From positions 40,930,473-40,994,472 of the forward strand of contig NC_052046.1 in NCBI RefSeq assembly GCF_015832195.1: 64,000 nucleotides of DNA, given 5' to 3'. The notes beneath the pieces were generated by a model. That model saw nothing but the letters and a program-made list of their open reading frames with translations. It searched no databases and was not told the DNA's origin. Position 1 is the first letter of the stretch, and each line of letters starts with the position of its first letter. Positions 49,401 through 61,959 of the stretch are shown one piece after another. Made by a program: the position numbers and the translations under genes. This stretch comes from Motacilla alba alba (taxonomy: Eukaryota; Chordata; Aves; Passeriformes; Motacillidae).

Positions 49401-52400
49401 CATTCACCAGCACATGCTCATACCTTCATTACCAGTTTTGGTACAGAACTCGGCCCAAAGGGCAGGAAGGCAGCCTGGCAGAAACAGGAAGATGTACAGT
49501 CACTTTGAAGGTGGTAAGGAAGACTTATGGGGTGCAAACTGAAAAAGTATCTACTGCCAGTGCACAACTCCAATGAACCCCCAATACTGGTGCTGGAATA
49601 CGGACTGGAGACTATGCAAGACAGAGCATACCTACAGTCTGTACATTATTAAATATGTATGCAACCAAATCTGTTGTGTCTTCAATGTAAGCCCTTTTTA
49701 AGTGTCACAACAGCTCTTCTTTCCTTCTCCTCCCACAAAAAGAGGTTTCATTTGATAATGACATTTATATGCCAACAGACTGCTACAGAATCACGTGCAC
49801 ACATAAATGCTGAGCAGTTCGAAACAGCTGACATTCAGATCAAGTACAATATTTGCTCTGAAGACATTAAATCAATACAAAATCTGTAAAAGGGTAAACA
49901 TGAAGATTAACAACAATTGTCTATAACAGTTCATTTAGTTTTGTTCCTTAGGCAAGTCTTGCAGTGACAGCTTCTTCCTAGTTTTTAAAATGCTACAATA
50001 GCCATTGCCACTGGTTTTAGAGACACAGATACTTGACTAAAATCTAGAGTGAGCAAGCAGAGCTCAAACTGCATACCTGCAGAAACTGTACTCTAAACAC
50101 GGTTGTGCTTTCACTATATTGCCGTCATGTCTTGTAGGAAAGTCCAAGTCCTGCCTCATGTCCAAAAGTGGTGAAAGGAAGATCCAGAAGTGAGTGCTAT
50201 CAGAATGCTGTAACAGGGCAAAAGCTGTATAATTAGGCACTGTGGAAGGAAATACAATAAGGCGTAGTCTTAAAGGGTGTGTGCACATGTATGTACACAC
50301 ATGTATGTACACACATGTATATACACACATATAAACAAAAGGTTTTTGGCAAAATAACCCTTTAATCTAAAACTCAATGCAGTGAAAACATCAGCAATTT
50401 AAACTGTACAAATCAAGGGTAAAAGCCATGGGGGAAAAAAGCAGCAAATTTTCTGAAGTAGCACCCGTATCTCAGGGATGAGCTGTTGAATTTTAGTTCT
50501 ACTAATTCAAGGCAGAGGTAATATGTTTATCCATCAAAATAGATTTTAACCAACTGACCACCTGCATTAATCTGCAGCACTGTGGTATTTGAAAGGAACC
50601 AGGGTTTTCAGGACCTTTCTCTCCCCAGTGCTGGCAATGCCTAAGTAGGACACTAATAAAAGGTCAGGAGAGTGTACCTCAGCAGAAGAGATGCTAGTTG
50701 TGCTGTTTGTGCCTGCCATGGTTTATAGGCAAGGTAAAAAGGCAGTGGAGAGAGGATGAAGGAGTGTGCTCAGGATAGCAAAGAGCCTGCATCTCTTCAC
50801 TGTCCACAGTTCCTGGTCCTGTGTCCCTGATGTTACTTTATACCTATCTGAAAGAACAGAGCCTCTTCCCCAACACTTTTGTTGCTGCATTATTTGAAGT
50901 ACTTGGCCATGTGATCACTAAGCTCTCTCACAATACTACTCAGTCAGTATGGAGAATCATCTATCTGCCCACTGTCACATAAATTATACTGCATTGTTAT
51001 GTTTAGTGGAAAGGCTAAGTCTAAACATTTCATGTTAACTGCAAGGAGTTACCCCCTCCCTTCATGCAGACCTTGCATACCATGGAAGAAAATACTAGGC
51101 CTTCTCGGACACCATATACAATGAAAATGTGAGAAAAAAACTACACACACACACACATATATTCTTGATATAATGGCCTTTACAGAATCTGAAACTAGAA
51201 CATCTTAACAGAGGGGTTAATGAGTGAGTTCCTCCTTTTAAAAGCTTTACAGGGGATTTCCTATCTCAACTGAATCTGTTTTGTCATCAAAAGACATTAA
51301 GCATCATCTTTTGATGCTCAGAGGCCATATATACGAAGTGTTTTTCTTAACTATGTTTTCATTCCAGTGCGGCACTCATCTGCTCAAATACATGGCAGTT
51401 GGTTTCTGGGGAAAAAGCAGAAAAGGGAACAAAACTCAAAGCCTTGTCCTCTACCAGGACGGCCTCTGGAAGCTGGGAAGAGATTACACTCATACTTCAG
51501 AGTCACCTTGCTACCATGATGCTATCCTAAAACAGGCTTTTACAGAGTTGCAAGGATAAGAAATCGCCACAAAGAATATGCCACAGCAAGGGGCCCTCTG
51601 ATTAAAATATTGTGACCTGTGAGTTTTATGTTATTTCAGATAACAGATACAGAGCAAAAGGAGAGACAGGTCCATAACAAGCCAAGAACTTGGAACACTG
51701 TCAGCTACATGACGCAGGGTTATATATACCTGGAAAAACAGTATGACAGCCTTATTTATTTGGGCTGCAGAAGACAGTCAGTACCAGAAATCTTAAAATT
51801 TATGCATGTTTTCTCCAACAAAAAGCCCAGCTTCCATTACAGAGTCAGCAACTGGAAAGCAGACCATGCATTCATTCTGCTGTCCCAAGGATACCAAGCA
51901 GTTTCTCTCTCTTTCTAGACAATCGGGAAGCAGCAGCCTGCTCCAGATTTCCTCTCTCATTTGTGAGCTTCATTCAGAGAGTGGACATCCTGAAATACAA
52001 TACTTGATCCTCCTTACTTGTAATGCTGGTACCAGGATGCCAGAAGAGGTCCAGCTGACCCCTCATACCTAGATTATAAAGAAGACAACCCTGTGTTTAA
52101 TGATCAGGAAGACAAGGCTTTTGTACTATCTGTACTATCCAAACTATTTCCTTCATAGCATGAGTCCAGTTTTCATGTTGAATGAAAGTGAAGTTCTAGT
52201 CCACACTGTGGGACCTGAAGAACATCCTCAAATTAAAATTAAGAATTTAAACAATTAAGAAGAGGTTTCACTGAAAACAGAAGTCATTCCTCCAACTGCG
52301 TCTCTACCAGAAAACTGAGAAGGAATCACTAGTTTGAAAGGAGAAGATGCAGGCATCTGCTATTTTTCCATAGCTGTTTTGTCTGTCTCTCCCTCTAGCT

Positions 52401-53518
52401 TTAGCTGCATAATTCTGTTGCTATAGGTGACATTCACACCCTCGTTGCACCACGACCAGCAACTAAAAAGCACATGTAACGGTCAGCTGTTGCTGAAGCT
52501 GTCACAGTGCTAGGAGTAGACTCATCAACAAGACCCAGCAAGACCCGCCTCAGCATTTAACTGGCTCCATCACAAAACAGCTTTGGCATTTTTCAAAGTT
52601 ACACTTAAGTCCCCCAAAGCAGCTAGAGATGTTTTTCTAGACACACTGGCAAGAGGAATGCTCCAAAGGCTAACACTCAAGTGATGAATTCATGCCACCC
52701 ACAGCTGAAATAGTTATTACTGTGCAACAGAGGACAAGTAAGCCCACCATATGGCTAAGTAGGCTCTAGCCACCATGGCTTAAGCAGCTCCAAGCAGCAG
52801 ATGCATAGAAGTGGTAAAATCTTGCAGGCCCACCCCCTGCCCACAAGTGGCTCACAGAGCCCTTTGTGTTGACCAAAAGGGAAAGGTTCAGTTCCTGGGG
52901 TACTATGTTGAGATGAGACAGCAGAGATATGAGTGAAGAACAACATGACTGTAGCCATGGATAGCAGATCTAGATAGTGTATGGCAGGTGTATGGCTGCT
53001 CCAGCACCAGTCACCAGCACAAAGCTGTGAAAGTACTGGATCGCCACAGCTTCAGCAGATGGGTAAACACAGAGAAGGGGTCTTGGCCTCACAGGAACTG
53101 ATGAAGAAACAGCCTCTGAAGAGCACACACTCATCCAAGTGAGAAAAGACAGTCACTCTGTCCCTGGGCCCACACCCAGTAACACTCACAGAGACTTGAG
53201 AAGCCTAGCGAGGTAAGTGAATTTTCATGACAACTCTCACATTCCCAGTTATTTGAAGCCTAGATGCTAAGGCTCCTCAGTAAAGCTATGCTGTACATCA
53301 GTTCAGGTCTAACATATGACTGTGCTAATTTACTTAATTGAACACTAAGTGGTACTTCTTTTAACCTAATTAATAATGATTATTGAGCTTCTTGTTATAT
53401 AACAGTCCAAATTCATGAAAACGGCACACTTTACACAAGTAAAGTCAAGAAAAAAGAGTCTGGTGTCAAAGTTAATGGTTTCAGTGATAAAAAAGAATTG
53501 GTATAACATACTATTGCC
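46401..53518. other. AT-rich stretch downstream of DGKQ, no gene recognised
   Basis: The base composition is more AT-rich than in 41-46 kb. It could be distal 3' UTR of DGKQ (minus-strand AATAAA hexamers occur, for example opposite TTTATT near 47262, 47281, 48271 and 51757) or simple intergenic DNA. Nothing in the sequence decides. No coding exon was recognised. Confidence 0.4.
50283..50333. repeat. ACACATGTATGT microsatellite-like tract
   Basis: Three to four near-identical 14-base units of ACACATGTATGTAC type ending in ATATACACACATATA. Alternating purine-pyrimidine sequence. Confidence 0.9.
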
Positions 53519-54191
53519 TTAGGTATTCTTGTTCCTTTTTTATTTTTAGAGTTGTAGCTGATGAAATTCAAATGCCTTTTAAAACTGGCTTTGGCTGAAT
53601 AATGAGAAACTAAGCTACAGTTGAAAAATTGCTCTACAGGCTGTTTCCCTTCATTCATGCTGTCCAAATACTGTTGAAGTAAACACTCTGAAACATTTTG
53701 ACTCAACTATTCTAGCACTTTCTCTCTTCCCAGTGCACTGGGATCTTTTTACCAAAATAATCTCTCCTGTGTTTTGTGTTTTTCTCTTTACACTTGTACT
53801 GTTTCAGCTGTGCTATTTGTACTGATCTAAGGAGCTCTCAGCAGGTCATGTTTTCCCCTTTTTTGGTTAGGATGCTGTTGTGAGCATTAATTTAAAGGAA
53901 CACATTTTCAGTTATAGAACAATTAAAAAAAATCTATGGAATGATTTTCTTTAGGAATGAACTGGGAGGAGGGAAGGATTTTTTGTGAAGGCAAATGCAG
54001 AAATCTCAGCATCTTGGAATCTCTGTTTGGCTGGGAAACAGCTTACAGAAAAGCAACCCCAAGTAAACATTTCAGATGAGACAAGTGGTACATAATAGTT
54101 ATTTGTGACAACAAGGTACTATCTTTGAAAGACAAAGAAGAACCCAGTACTATCAAAATGTAATGAAAGGCACGCTCATAGGCAACACTCT
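53519..54191 (-). other. DGKQ: DGKQ proximal 3' UTR (candidate)
   Basis: Sequence directly after the stop codon. The first well-placed minus-strand AATAAA is at 53539-53544, giving a UTR of about 0.67 kb if used. A longer UTR is possible. Confidence 0.4.
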
Positions 54192-54362
54192 TCATGATTT
54201 GTCTGTGCTCGGTTTTACTGGACCAGGGTGGTATCTACCATAGGCATGAACACAGGTCTCCCCTTTGCGTCCTCCTTCAGAGACTGACGTGCTATCCACT
54301 TTCATCTCTTTCAGGCTTCCAGTTTTTTTCTGCTTTTGCTTGGATTTTTTCAACATATGGAC
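54192..54362 (-). CDS. DGKQ: DGKQ last coding exon (C-terminal tail and stop)
   Basis: The acceptor is TAAATTTTAG, first exon base 54362, in phase 0. The exon encodes VHMLKKSKQKQKKTGSLKEM and a further 36 residues ending S-T-D-K-S before TGA at 54194-54192. The V-H-M-L-x-K basic start directly following the A-A-G-P-K of the preceding exon is specific to DGK theta among diacylglycerol kinases. The tail after it is Lys/Ser/Gly-rich and not conserved. Confidence 0.93.
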   Translation of the reverse strand, partial: VHMLKKSKQKQKKTGSLKEMKVDSTSVSEGGRKGETCVHAYGRYHPGPVKPSTDKS

Positions 54363-54555
54363 CTAAAATTTAAAAATTTAAAAGCAGGTGAGTATTAAAA
54401 TATCTGTAGTCATCAGTTAGCTGATCTAAAGTAACGAACTAATAACCAAGTAAAAAGCTAAACTGCAACAGAAAAACACATAAATACACAACTATCTGGT
54501 GCACCTATCCTTGTAAAACTATAGGATTTACTGCTTTTTTTACATAAACGTATGC

Positions 54556-54557
<2 letters not shown>

Positions 54558-54598
<41 letters not shown>

Positions 54599-54620
54599 GT
54601 GTGCATATATATTCCCGTAC
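54558..54620. repeat. (AT)n microsatellite with flanking TATG units
   Basis: About 15 AT units followed by GTATGTATGTGTGTGCATATATAT-like sequence, just inside the last DGKQ intron. A short (CT)n run follows at about 54713-54732. Confidence 0.95.
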
Positions 54621-55496
54621 ACACGTGTATATATACCCATATATAGAGATAACTAGTCAGTAACCTGGCAGAGGAAGACGAAATGTTTCTCACTGAAGGA
54701 CCAGTCAGGTTTGCTCTCTCTCTCTCTCTCTTTCCATTACCCTTCCACTTCTTCTCATTAAAAGAACAAAGTTTTAACATATTCTGAAACTTTGAGGTAT
54801 GACCCTCTCTTTCACTTCTTCTCAGCAAGGGCAATTGTTCTGGTACCCCTCCCAGTACAGCTACATATCCTTTGAGCTTGCCTACAGCAGCGTATGTCTG
54901 TGAGTTGAAAAGGCATCCCTAAGGCAGCAGGCAAATGTGCAGACTGATGTGTACCACCGTCACCTACTGCAAAATGTTTATTTGACAATTTCAAAGTCAA
55001 TAGAGAAGTTAAATTCTTACGGAGCTGGTGCTGTCTTTTATGTACACATTTAGATAATCAAGAAAAAACAAGACACTGATTACCCAAGTCTTTTTCACAG
55101 GCCTTGCTCCTCTCTTATTAGTTTTTCTCCTTTGTTACTACTGTCTGACAGGCCTTCCCTTCCCTTCAGGTAGGAATCAGTCTCACACTGCACTACTACC
55201 ATGGCCTTTATAACTGCCCTGCTTCAAGAAAAGCAACACTGCCTGCAGGTCTCAATACAAAGGAAAAATTGGATCACTAGGCCAAAGCTCAGGGACTATT
55301 TTTTTAAACATGAGCCTCATCTGAGCCACTGGAGAGAGCCCTCAAACTGTCCTCTTTAGAAATGCCGTGTCAGTTACCACATAGTGCTAAGCAGCTCCTT
55401 TAGGGTTAAGCATGAGAACACAGACAAGCAAGATAATATGGTAACATCCAGTGCACGAACAAAGTCAAATCACTAAGAGAAACCTACACCCAGTAC

Positions 55497-55649
55497 CTTT
55501 GGTCCTGCAGCAGAAATTATAATCTGGCCAGGGGCCTGAATCCAGGGCTCTCCATCAACTTGAACTGGAATTGGCTTTAGGAGCGTTACACGAAAATACG
55601 AGCCTTGAGCTATGCGGATTCCTGATCGAAAACCACCTTGGACTTGACC
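55497..55649 (-). CDS. DGKQ: DGKQ exon (end of accessory domain)
   Basis: The 153-nt exon, phase 0 at both ends, has acceptor CCCTAACAG and donor AAG/GTACTG. It encodes GQVQGGFRSGIRIAQGSYFR, then VTLLKPIPVQVDGEPWIQAP and GQIIISAAGPK. The P-V-Q-V-D-G-E-P-W-x-Q-x-P segment is the hallmark of the accessory domain end in this enzyme family; S-Y-F-R-V-T-L-L-K and I-I-S-A-A-G-P-K single out the theta isozyme. Confidence 0.97.
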
Positions 55650-56789
55650 CTGTTAGGGAATAAAAGCAAGGATATTAATCATCCCAACTAGAAGTACAAA
55701 TACTAGCTGCAGTTAAACTGGGTGGATATTATTTTATTCTCACCTGACATTTTAAGTTTCAGCTAAAAAACTGCTTAGGCAAAAGTAGAATACCTTTACT
55801 GACCCAGCATTAATTATTTCAGCAAGTCCAGGAAGGAGAACTCCCCTGCAGGCTGCAGGAGGCAAAACAAAGCCTCCTAAAGCAAAGGTGTTTGTACACA
55901 AAGGTTGGCCAAGGAACATACAAAGTTCTTGTTTGCTTTGGCTTCCACCTCCATAACACAGTAAATACTTCTAAAAACACCTAATTATACACGCAGGCTT
56001 TGGCACGTGTGAAATTCCAAAGTCTAAAAGCAGTTTATTTATCAGAGAAATTTCTTCCAAACTCAACTCCAAATGTGGGGGTAAAAACCTTAATATCACA
56101 AATCCAAAGCACAGGTTTGTTAACATTTATACTCCAAAGCTGCTTCTACTTTCACAAAAGATTTAAGGATCTCTACCAAAACAACTCTTTAGTGTATTTT
56201 AGAAGATCTAAATTATAAAATAAAGCTGACCAACACCAAAGATTGAGCTCCACAAAATTTAAGCACCCACATTTTCATTTTTGGCAGTTTTATGGATTAG
56301 TTATTTCTAGTTACTTGACCACATATATTTTTACAGCAGCAGATTTCTTTAAACAGTGGTAAGATATGAAGACAAAAATAACATACCATCCCACAGGAGT
56401 GTGTTACGAACCATTGTAAAAATACATAATACATCAAAGAATTAAAAAATAATTGCATAAGTTGAGTCATAATATTCTTTGCAGGAACACCATACCACCT
56501 GCTTGATGTAGCATTCAAATCAAGAGCAGCAAGTATCATATTCTCAGTGACATGTGTTGGAAAGCCTGTGGCAGATAATTATAAAGCAACCTGTCTTGAT
56601 AGAATCTCCACTGTGATTGTGATGAGGTACAACAAGACTTTTTGCAAATATATTAGGTGAAGGGTGCATGTTTTTGTAATATTAGAATAAAATCTTGTTT
56701 TCATCCCATGAAGCATTCCATTTGGACACCATGATACTTGTTATGAGAAAGCCAGTGCATTCCATAATACATACATATATTTGTATTTT

Positions 56790-56815
56790 GTATATATATA
56801 TATATATATATATAT
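56790..56815. repeat. (TA)n microsatellite
   Basis: About 13 TA units within a DGKQ intron. Confidence 0.95.
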
Positions 56816-57032
56816 GCACATATGTATGTTTCTCTACTTGGTTCAAAGTCTAGTTAAGTCATGAAGCATAAAAATCCCCCTGGATTTTTAAGAGGTCTCA
56901 ATTCCTATCACTTCTTCTTACCCAACCTTAACAAAGAGGTGCAATTGCACTTCCAGTGCACTGTTTGTCACAGAAATAAGCCTGTCCCATAAAATGCATG
57001 TTTCTTCTGTGCTTACTGGGATGCCAACTCAC

Positions 57033-57144
57033 CATGTGAACAACGCCAGTCACACCAACCACTTCCAGCAGGCCGTCATCGATGCGTGGCTTCTCAAAGC
57101 GGTTGTCACTTTCAGACCCCCAGAGGTCAGCCCCAGAGCCCCAG
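57033..57144 (-). CDS. DGKQ: DGKQ exon (accessory domain, GSGADLWG)
   Basis: The 112-nt exon completes a split Ser codon and ends with ATG before GTGAGT. It encodes WGSGADLWGSESDNRFEKPR followed by IDDGLLEVVGVTGVVHM. The W-G-x-G-x-x-x-W-G and D-D-G-L-L-E-V-V-G motifs are invariant in the DGK accessory domain. The acceptor is CCACACAG. Confidence 0.97.
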
Positions 57145-58305
57145 CTGTGTGGAGAGCACACCAGTGACCACCTGTGGTCTCCCCCCAGGCACGCTCCCTG
57201 GTGCCCTGCTAAGGGTGGCTGGTTTCCCAGGCTACAAAAGCTACACACTCTGCTCCCCCACCAGCTGGAGGGAGCAGTTTTCCTGCATTGTAAAAGCAGG
57301 AACTCTTTCTAAAATCTGGAAGAATTTTTATCAGATCTTTTAGTAGTAAAAGGAGCAAAGTAAATAGTTTCAGATGGAAAGCAAAGGTGTAAATAGGAAG
57401 AAGGTGACTCTGTAGAGTTTTAGTTTCCTTGGAAATAAAGGTTACAGCTAAAATAACCCTTAATTTTCAAGACTGAAGAACTTAACATAGCTCTTAATTG
57501 TCTTGACAACATTCACAGAAGTTACTGAAGAGAAACTAAAGCTAAAACAATTATCAAGATTTCATTCTTGTTCCTGGCCAAAAGCACCTGTAGATAGGCA
57601 GATATTCATGCACTTTAATCCTCTGAAATGCTCTGACAATTTAAACCATGCTGCTTTTTGTGCAGTACTGACCCTTCCCACTTAAATCACTTGCTTATTG
57701 TTTTGGCACATGAACTACTCATCACTTAATTGGGATCTTTTCTTCTCCACAGCTCTCATGTGCAATGTATATTTGTGTACATGGAAAAAGGAGTATTTGA
57801 ATAAAACATTTTCAGACTGAAATGCAAAGAGATACCGTTTGTTTAAGACAAGATGGTACTTGAAAAAATAATTGTATGCCAGGACTAATTACCTGCTGAT
57901 TTTGTGCAAACAAAAAGCCTGCTTCTATCAACATCACATCTAAGGAAGCCAGATCTCCTGTGGAATTACACAACAGTTACTCTAGCTCCCTGCAGGTGTC
58001 AAGGAAGCACACACAGACCTGTAAAGGTATCTGAACTGTGGTCTTCCATGGCTACCCAGGTAGCATCACACACTCCATGTATATTGACCTGTAGGACCTG
58101 GGCAGTGTTTGACAGCTGAAATCCTGGCCTTCACTGCAGGAACTGTTTAGGTACTCGGTCCCCAGCATGTCAGAAAGTGTGCGCAGGTTGACTGTCATTG
58201 ATCTTGTTACCTAACCATTTGGCATTTGATGCTCAAATACCGAGCAGCAATTCTACACACACAGTCCAGCACGCACCCACAAGAGATCCTTCCTCTTCTT
58301 TTTAC

Positions 58306-58452
58306 CTGGGTATATTAATAAAGATGAGTCCTTCTATACTTGGTAACTCCACCTCGTGTTGGTCCACTTGCAGCTTTATGTCCTTGTGCAGGTTTCTAGT
58401 GTGACTTATTTTCTGTAGCCCAACTTTCACATAAACTCCCTTGTTGTGAAAC
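58306..58452 (-). CDS. DGKQ: DGKQ exon (start of accessory domain)
   Basis: The 147-nt exon has acceptor GCTCCTAG and donor CCCAG/GTAAAA. It completes a split Arg codon and encodes FHNKGVYVKVGLQKISHTRN, then LHKDIKLQVDQHEVELPSIE and GLIFINIP. The N-K-x-x-Y-x-x-x-G and L-P-x-I-E-G-L-I-F-I-N-I-P patterns match the family. The exon has no methionine and cannot be found as a standalone frame. Confidence 0.96.
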
Positions 58453-59639
58453 CTAGGAGCAGACAAGGATCTTGTAACTAAAAGGTAAGGCCAAGCATAG
58501 CACTCTTCCCTGTATATATACCACTATTGTCCTCTAGCAGGTATATATAAAGAGTTTTTCAATTAAAACCCATTTCAAATTCTTCTAGCTTTAATGCATA
58601 AAAACAAAGCATAAACCATGAACTGCTACTTTACATACCTTTACTTAAGGATGATTCTGCTGTTGAGGCATTTACAGCCTGTGAAATTTTATTACAGAGA
58701 AATTGTCCCTTTTTGAAGCATTGCCTGAATACAATGCCTCTTTGAAATGTAAACTCATGGGCTGGAAGATTACATTTTTGATTAAGACTCAGAGGTCATC
58801 ATGACCAATTCTAAATTGTTTTCTCAAGCAATGCTATAATACTTATGGCAAAAAAACATTTGAAAATCTTTGCTTTACAAATTCCTAATTAATTTGAAAT
58901 AGCTTAGCGGAAATTTAAAACAGGCTTAGTAATTTCAACTTGTGACAGAGCTCTAACATCTCTAATTTTAGAATAAAAAAGATGAGAAAGATTTTTATGG
59001 CATCCCTAGAAATGGCAAAATATTTTAAGAATAACATAAACAAAAGATAGTTAAACACACATTATTTTCTTCTATAATGGAAACCTTTGGATACATAGCC
59101 TTCAGGGCAACCTTAAAATAAAAAGCATAAATTTCCATTATTTTACCCTACTAGTACATGGGTGTCATTGGAATTCAACTCTGCAAAATCTCTCCACCAT
59201 TATGTCTAAATATCGTAGACATTAAAGTGGGGAAGATAGCCAATGCAGGTTACACCCAAATCTTCAGGCAGAGACTTTTCAGACTTTTCAGTCATCTTAA
59301 ATTATTACATTGGGAATGATTAGTCCTATGTGCTAACAGTCTAAAATAGCACCAAATTAAAGGTACTTCATGTAACGCCATTTAACATACACTTCTGCTC
59401 CATGCAAGATGTGCCTATGCTAAGATAGCTTTTGTCTAATTTGGATACAACTGAAAGATACTGGAATATCAGTAGGAAACACAACACTTGCAATACGCCC
59501 AAGAAGATTTAGTTTTTGTTGCATGAAGAAGAAAGCCTTCAGAAACTGAAAGAATACTTCACAGTGCCCTAACTGCAGAACAGTTGTATATCTCTGTAAT
59601 ATAAGTACAAACTTGCATTAAATCACGCAAAATATTCTC

Positions 59640-59795
59640 CCAAACCTTGCATTTAGAAAACTGCTTGCCACAGCAATCTCCTGCCATTTTGGATGGTACA
59701 AGTAAGATGTGATCTCTTCTGTAGTATGCAATCCTAAAGACTGCTCCAGGATGCCCTGGGAATGTCTTGGATGAAGAGCCAGATGCCTCCTCAGC
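59640..59795 (-). other. Unidentified open stretch next to CR1
   Basis: Two minus-strand frames stay open here. One reads RHSQGILEQSLGLHTTEEIT then SYLYHPKWQEIAVASSFLNA, a composition that looks protein-like rather than repeat-like. I do not recognise it. It ends where the CR1 begins, on the same strand as the larger open stretch on the other side of that CR1. It could be a fragment of a retrocopy, a nested exon, or chance. Confidence 0.3.
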
Positions 59796-60655
59796 AAGTT
59801 CACTGACAAAGCTGGAAGGACTGGTTGATACCCCAGACAGCTCTGCAGCCATTCAGAGAGATGTCGACAGGCTGGAGAGATGGGCAGCGAGAAACAATTT
59901 GAAATTCAATGAAGAGCAAAGGTAGAGTCCTGCACCTAGGAGAAATAATCCCATGAATCAGCACAGGCTGGGGGCAATCTGCTGGAAGGCAGCTCTGAGG
60001 AGAAGGACCTGAGGGTCCTGGTGAACCACAAGCTGTCCATGTCCATGTGCCCTGGGTGCCAAGAGGCCAGTTGGATTCTGGGTGCACTAGGAAGAGCATC
60101 AGCTGCAGGTCGAGGGACGTGATCCTACCCCTCTGCTCAGCCCTGGTGAGGTACATCTTCAGTCTGTATCCAGTTTTGGGCTCCTCAGTACAAGAGAGAC
60201 ATGGAACTCCTGGAGTGGGTCCAGCGGAGGGCAACAAAGATTATTAAGGGACTGGAGAGTCTCTTTAACCAGGAAAGGCTGTGGGAGTTGGGCCTGTTCA
60301 GCCTCAAGAGGAGAGGGAACCTTATCAATGTCTATAAATATCTGAAGGGACAGTATCAAGACGATGGAGCCAGGCAGCAAGCAAGGACAAGAGGCAATGA
60401 GCAGAAACTGATGCACAGAAGTTCAACCTGAACATAAGGAACAATTTTTTTACTTTTCTTTACTATTTCTAACTGAGCACTGGAACAGATTGTCCAGAGA
60501 GGGTGTGGAGTCTCCCTCACTGGAGATATTCAAGAAGCATCTGGAATGCAATCCTGTGCCAAGTGCTCTGGGACAACCCTGCTTGAGCAGGGAGGTTGGA
60601 GAAGATCACCACAGTAATCTTTTCCAATCTGACCCACTCTGTGATTCTGTGAATG
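59795..60655 (+). mobile_element. Truncated CR1 LINE (3' part)
   Basis: Starts within the reverse-transcriptase region ('cattcagagagatgtcgaca') and runs through 'tgggctcctcagtacaagag', 'gttcagcctcaagaggagag' and 'ctggagatattcaagaagca' to a 'ctctgtgattctgtgaatga' tail. The encoded [20 protein letters not shown] is the usual CR1 C-terminal signature. The frames are broken. It is antisense to DGKQ. Confidence 0.93.
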
Positions 60656-60680
60656 AAAGCAGATGCCCTGTCATTAAATT

Positions 60681-61055
60681 TTACACTGTGAAAAAAACTT
60701 GTATAGTTTGGCGCTCACCAATGCGAAGACCATCATTGTCACAATATACACTATTTTTATCTGCCTCGCAGATATGCAAGATATTCAATGCAAGATCAGC
60801 ATTGAATTCCTGCAGGGGTGTTATCACTGCACTTTGAGCTGCTAGCCAAGGGTCCAGAGCATAAAAAGAGACTCTACTGAGTGAGGCCAGAGAGCACACA
60901 GCTTTTGGGACATTTATCAGTTTACGGTCTTGCTTCAGAAGAGCACTCAAGCCCATATTTCTTCCTAGGACTATCTGCAATTTCTGTTGCCACAACACAA
61001 ACCTTCCTGTTCTACACTCAAGAGTAGTCAGCTCACCTACTAGCAGCTGCTGCAT
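60681..61055 (-). pseudogene. Unidentified 124-codon open frame in DGKQ intron, possible retrocopy fragment
   Basis: The frame is open for 124 codons and its translation looks like ordinary globular protein, for example KAVCSLASLSRVSFYALDPW, LAAQSAVITPLQEFNADLAL and NILHICEADKNSVYCDNDGL. I cannot name the family and it is not part of DGKQ. A consensus donor (ATTG/GTGAGC, after 60719) follows the protein-like part, but the acceptor side is weak (AATGCAAG or GATGCAGCAG). It may be a nested or alternative exon, or a retrocopy fragment interrupted by the CR1 at 59795-60655. Confidence 0.35.
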
Positions 61056-61858
61056 CTTGCATTAAGTAGATACCATTTTTAGTTAATTTACTAGAAAGAA
61101 TTTAAAAAAAAAAGAAGCTAACACTGCACAGTTGTAACTGGCTGTAACTCTTGCAACCAAGAGACAATTTAGAAGGCATTTAATCACAAACATAGAGGAA
61201 AGCAAACAAAAACAGTTTCTATGAGGAATTACTGATTAATTACACAGACATGATTTATTTTGCTCATCAATTTCAGCAATTATGGGAAGAAGAAAAGGTC
61301 CCATTACTAGTTGATGTGCATGCCAGAGAGGAGGAAGGTCTCTGTCAACACATTTTTCATAACATTCTCACTTGAGATACAGAGAGGTTTTTTTAATCTT
61401 TAATACCAGAATGCAGGTGCTGCAACAGCACTAGGCAAAACAAGAAAAGCTACAGTAGAAGTTCTGAACACTTCTTAACAGTGCTTATTGCTCATGTAGC
61501 AGCACTGCCCTCACTCTTGCTAAAGGCTTTGAGCAAGAGATATTTCCACTATCTCAAAATTTCACTTAACAATGCAGTTATTGGCAACTAAGAATACTGA
61601 AAAACAATGACATGGCTTCCAAAAACTGCTTTGGTGCTCTCTTGATAGAGAAAAAAACCCCAAACCATACCCAAACCAACAAAACAAAGGAATTTTGTGT
61701 CTATGACTTCCTGGCTAGCTTAATTCCTCCTTGTCCCAGCTCTGTCACAAGCAATATTAGTGGATATCTGTAGCATTTAATATTATCATTCGCAGTGTAA
61801 ATTAGAAGTAATGCAATACCATAGAATTGACCTTCATACCTAGTTTCCCCAGGATTAC

Positions 61859-61959
61859 CTGCTATTAAATTTCCCTGGTTCTTCTTCTCTAGCATGATGA
61901 AAGTCCAAGCTCAACTCTGCATCAATGCCAAGACCACAGTAATTGTTCATCTGTACAAT
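61859..61959 (-). CDS. DGKQ: DGKQ exon (catalytic domain end)
   Basis: The 101-nt exon has acceptor TTTGTTCAG and donor GCAG/GTAATC, phase 0 in and 2 out. It encodes [20 protein letters not shown] then [13 protein letters not shown]. The N-N-Y-x-x-G-I-D-A-x-x-x-x-x-F-H-x-x-R pattern is the conserved link between catalytic and accessory domains of diacylglycerol kinases. Confidence 0.96.

Larger units (their letters stand above)
58453..61858 (-). other. DGKQ intron with a CR1 insertion and unexplained open stretches
   Basis: 3.4 kb between two DGKQ exons. It holds a plus-strand CR1 (59795-60655) with two minus-strand open stretches on either side of it (see the separate entries). The remainder, 58453-59550 and 61060-61858, is AT-rich and unassigned. 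Confidence 0.7.
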
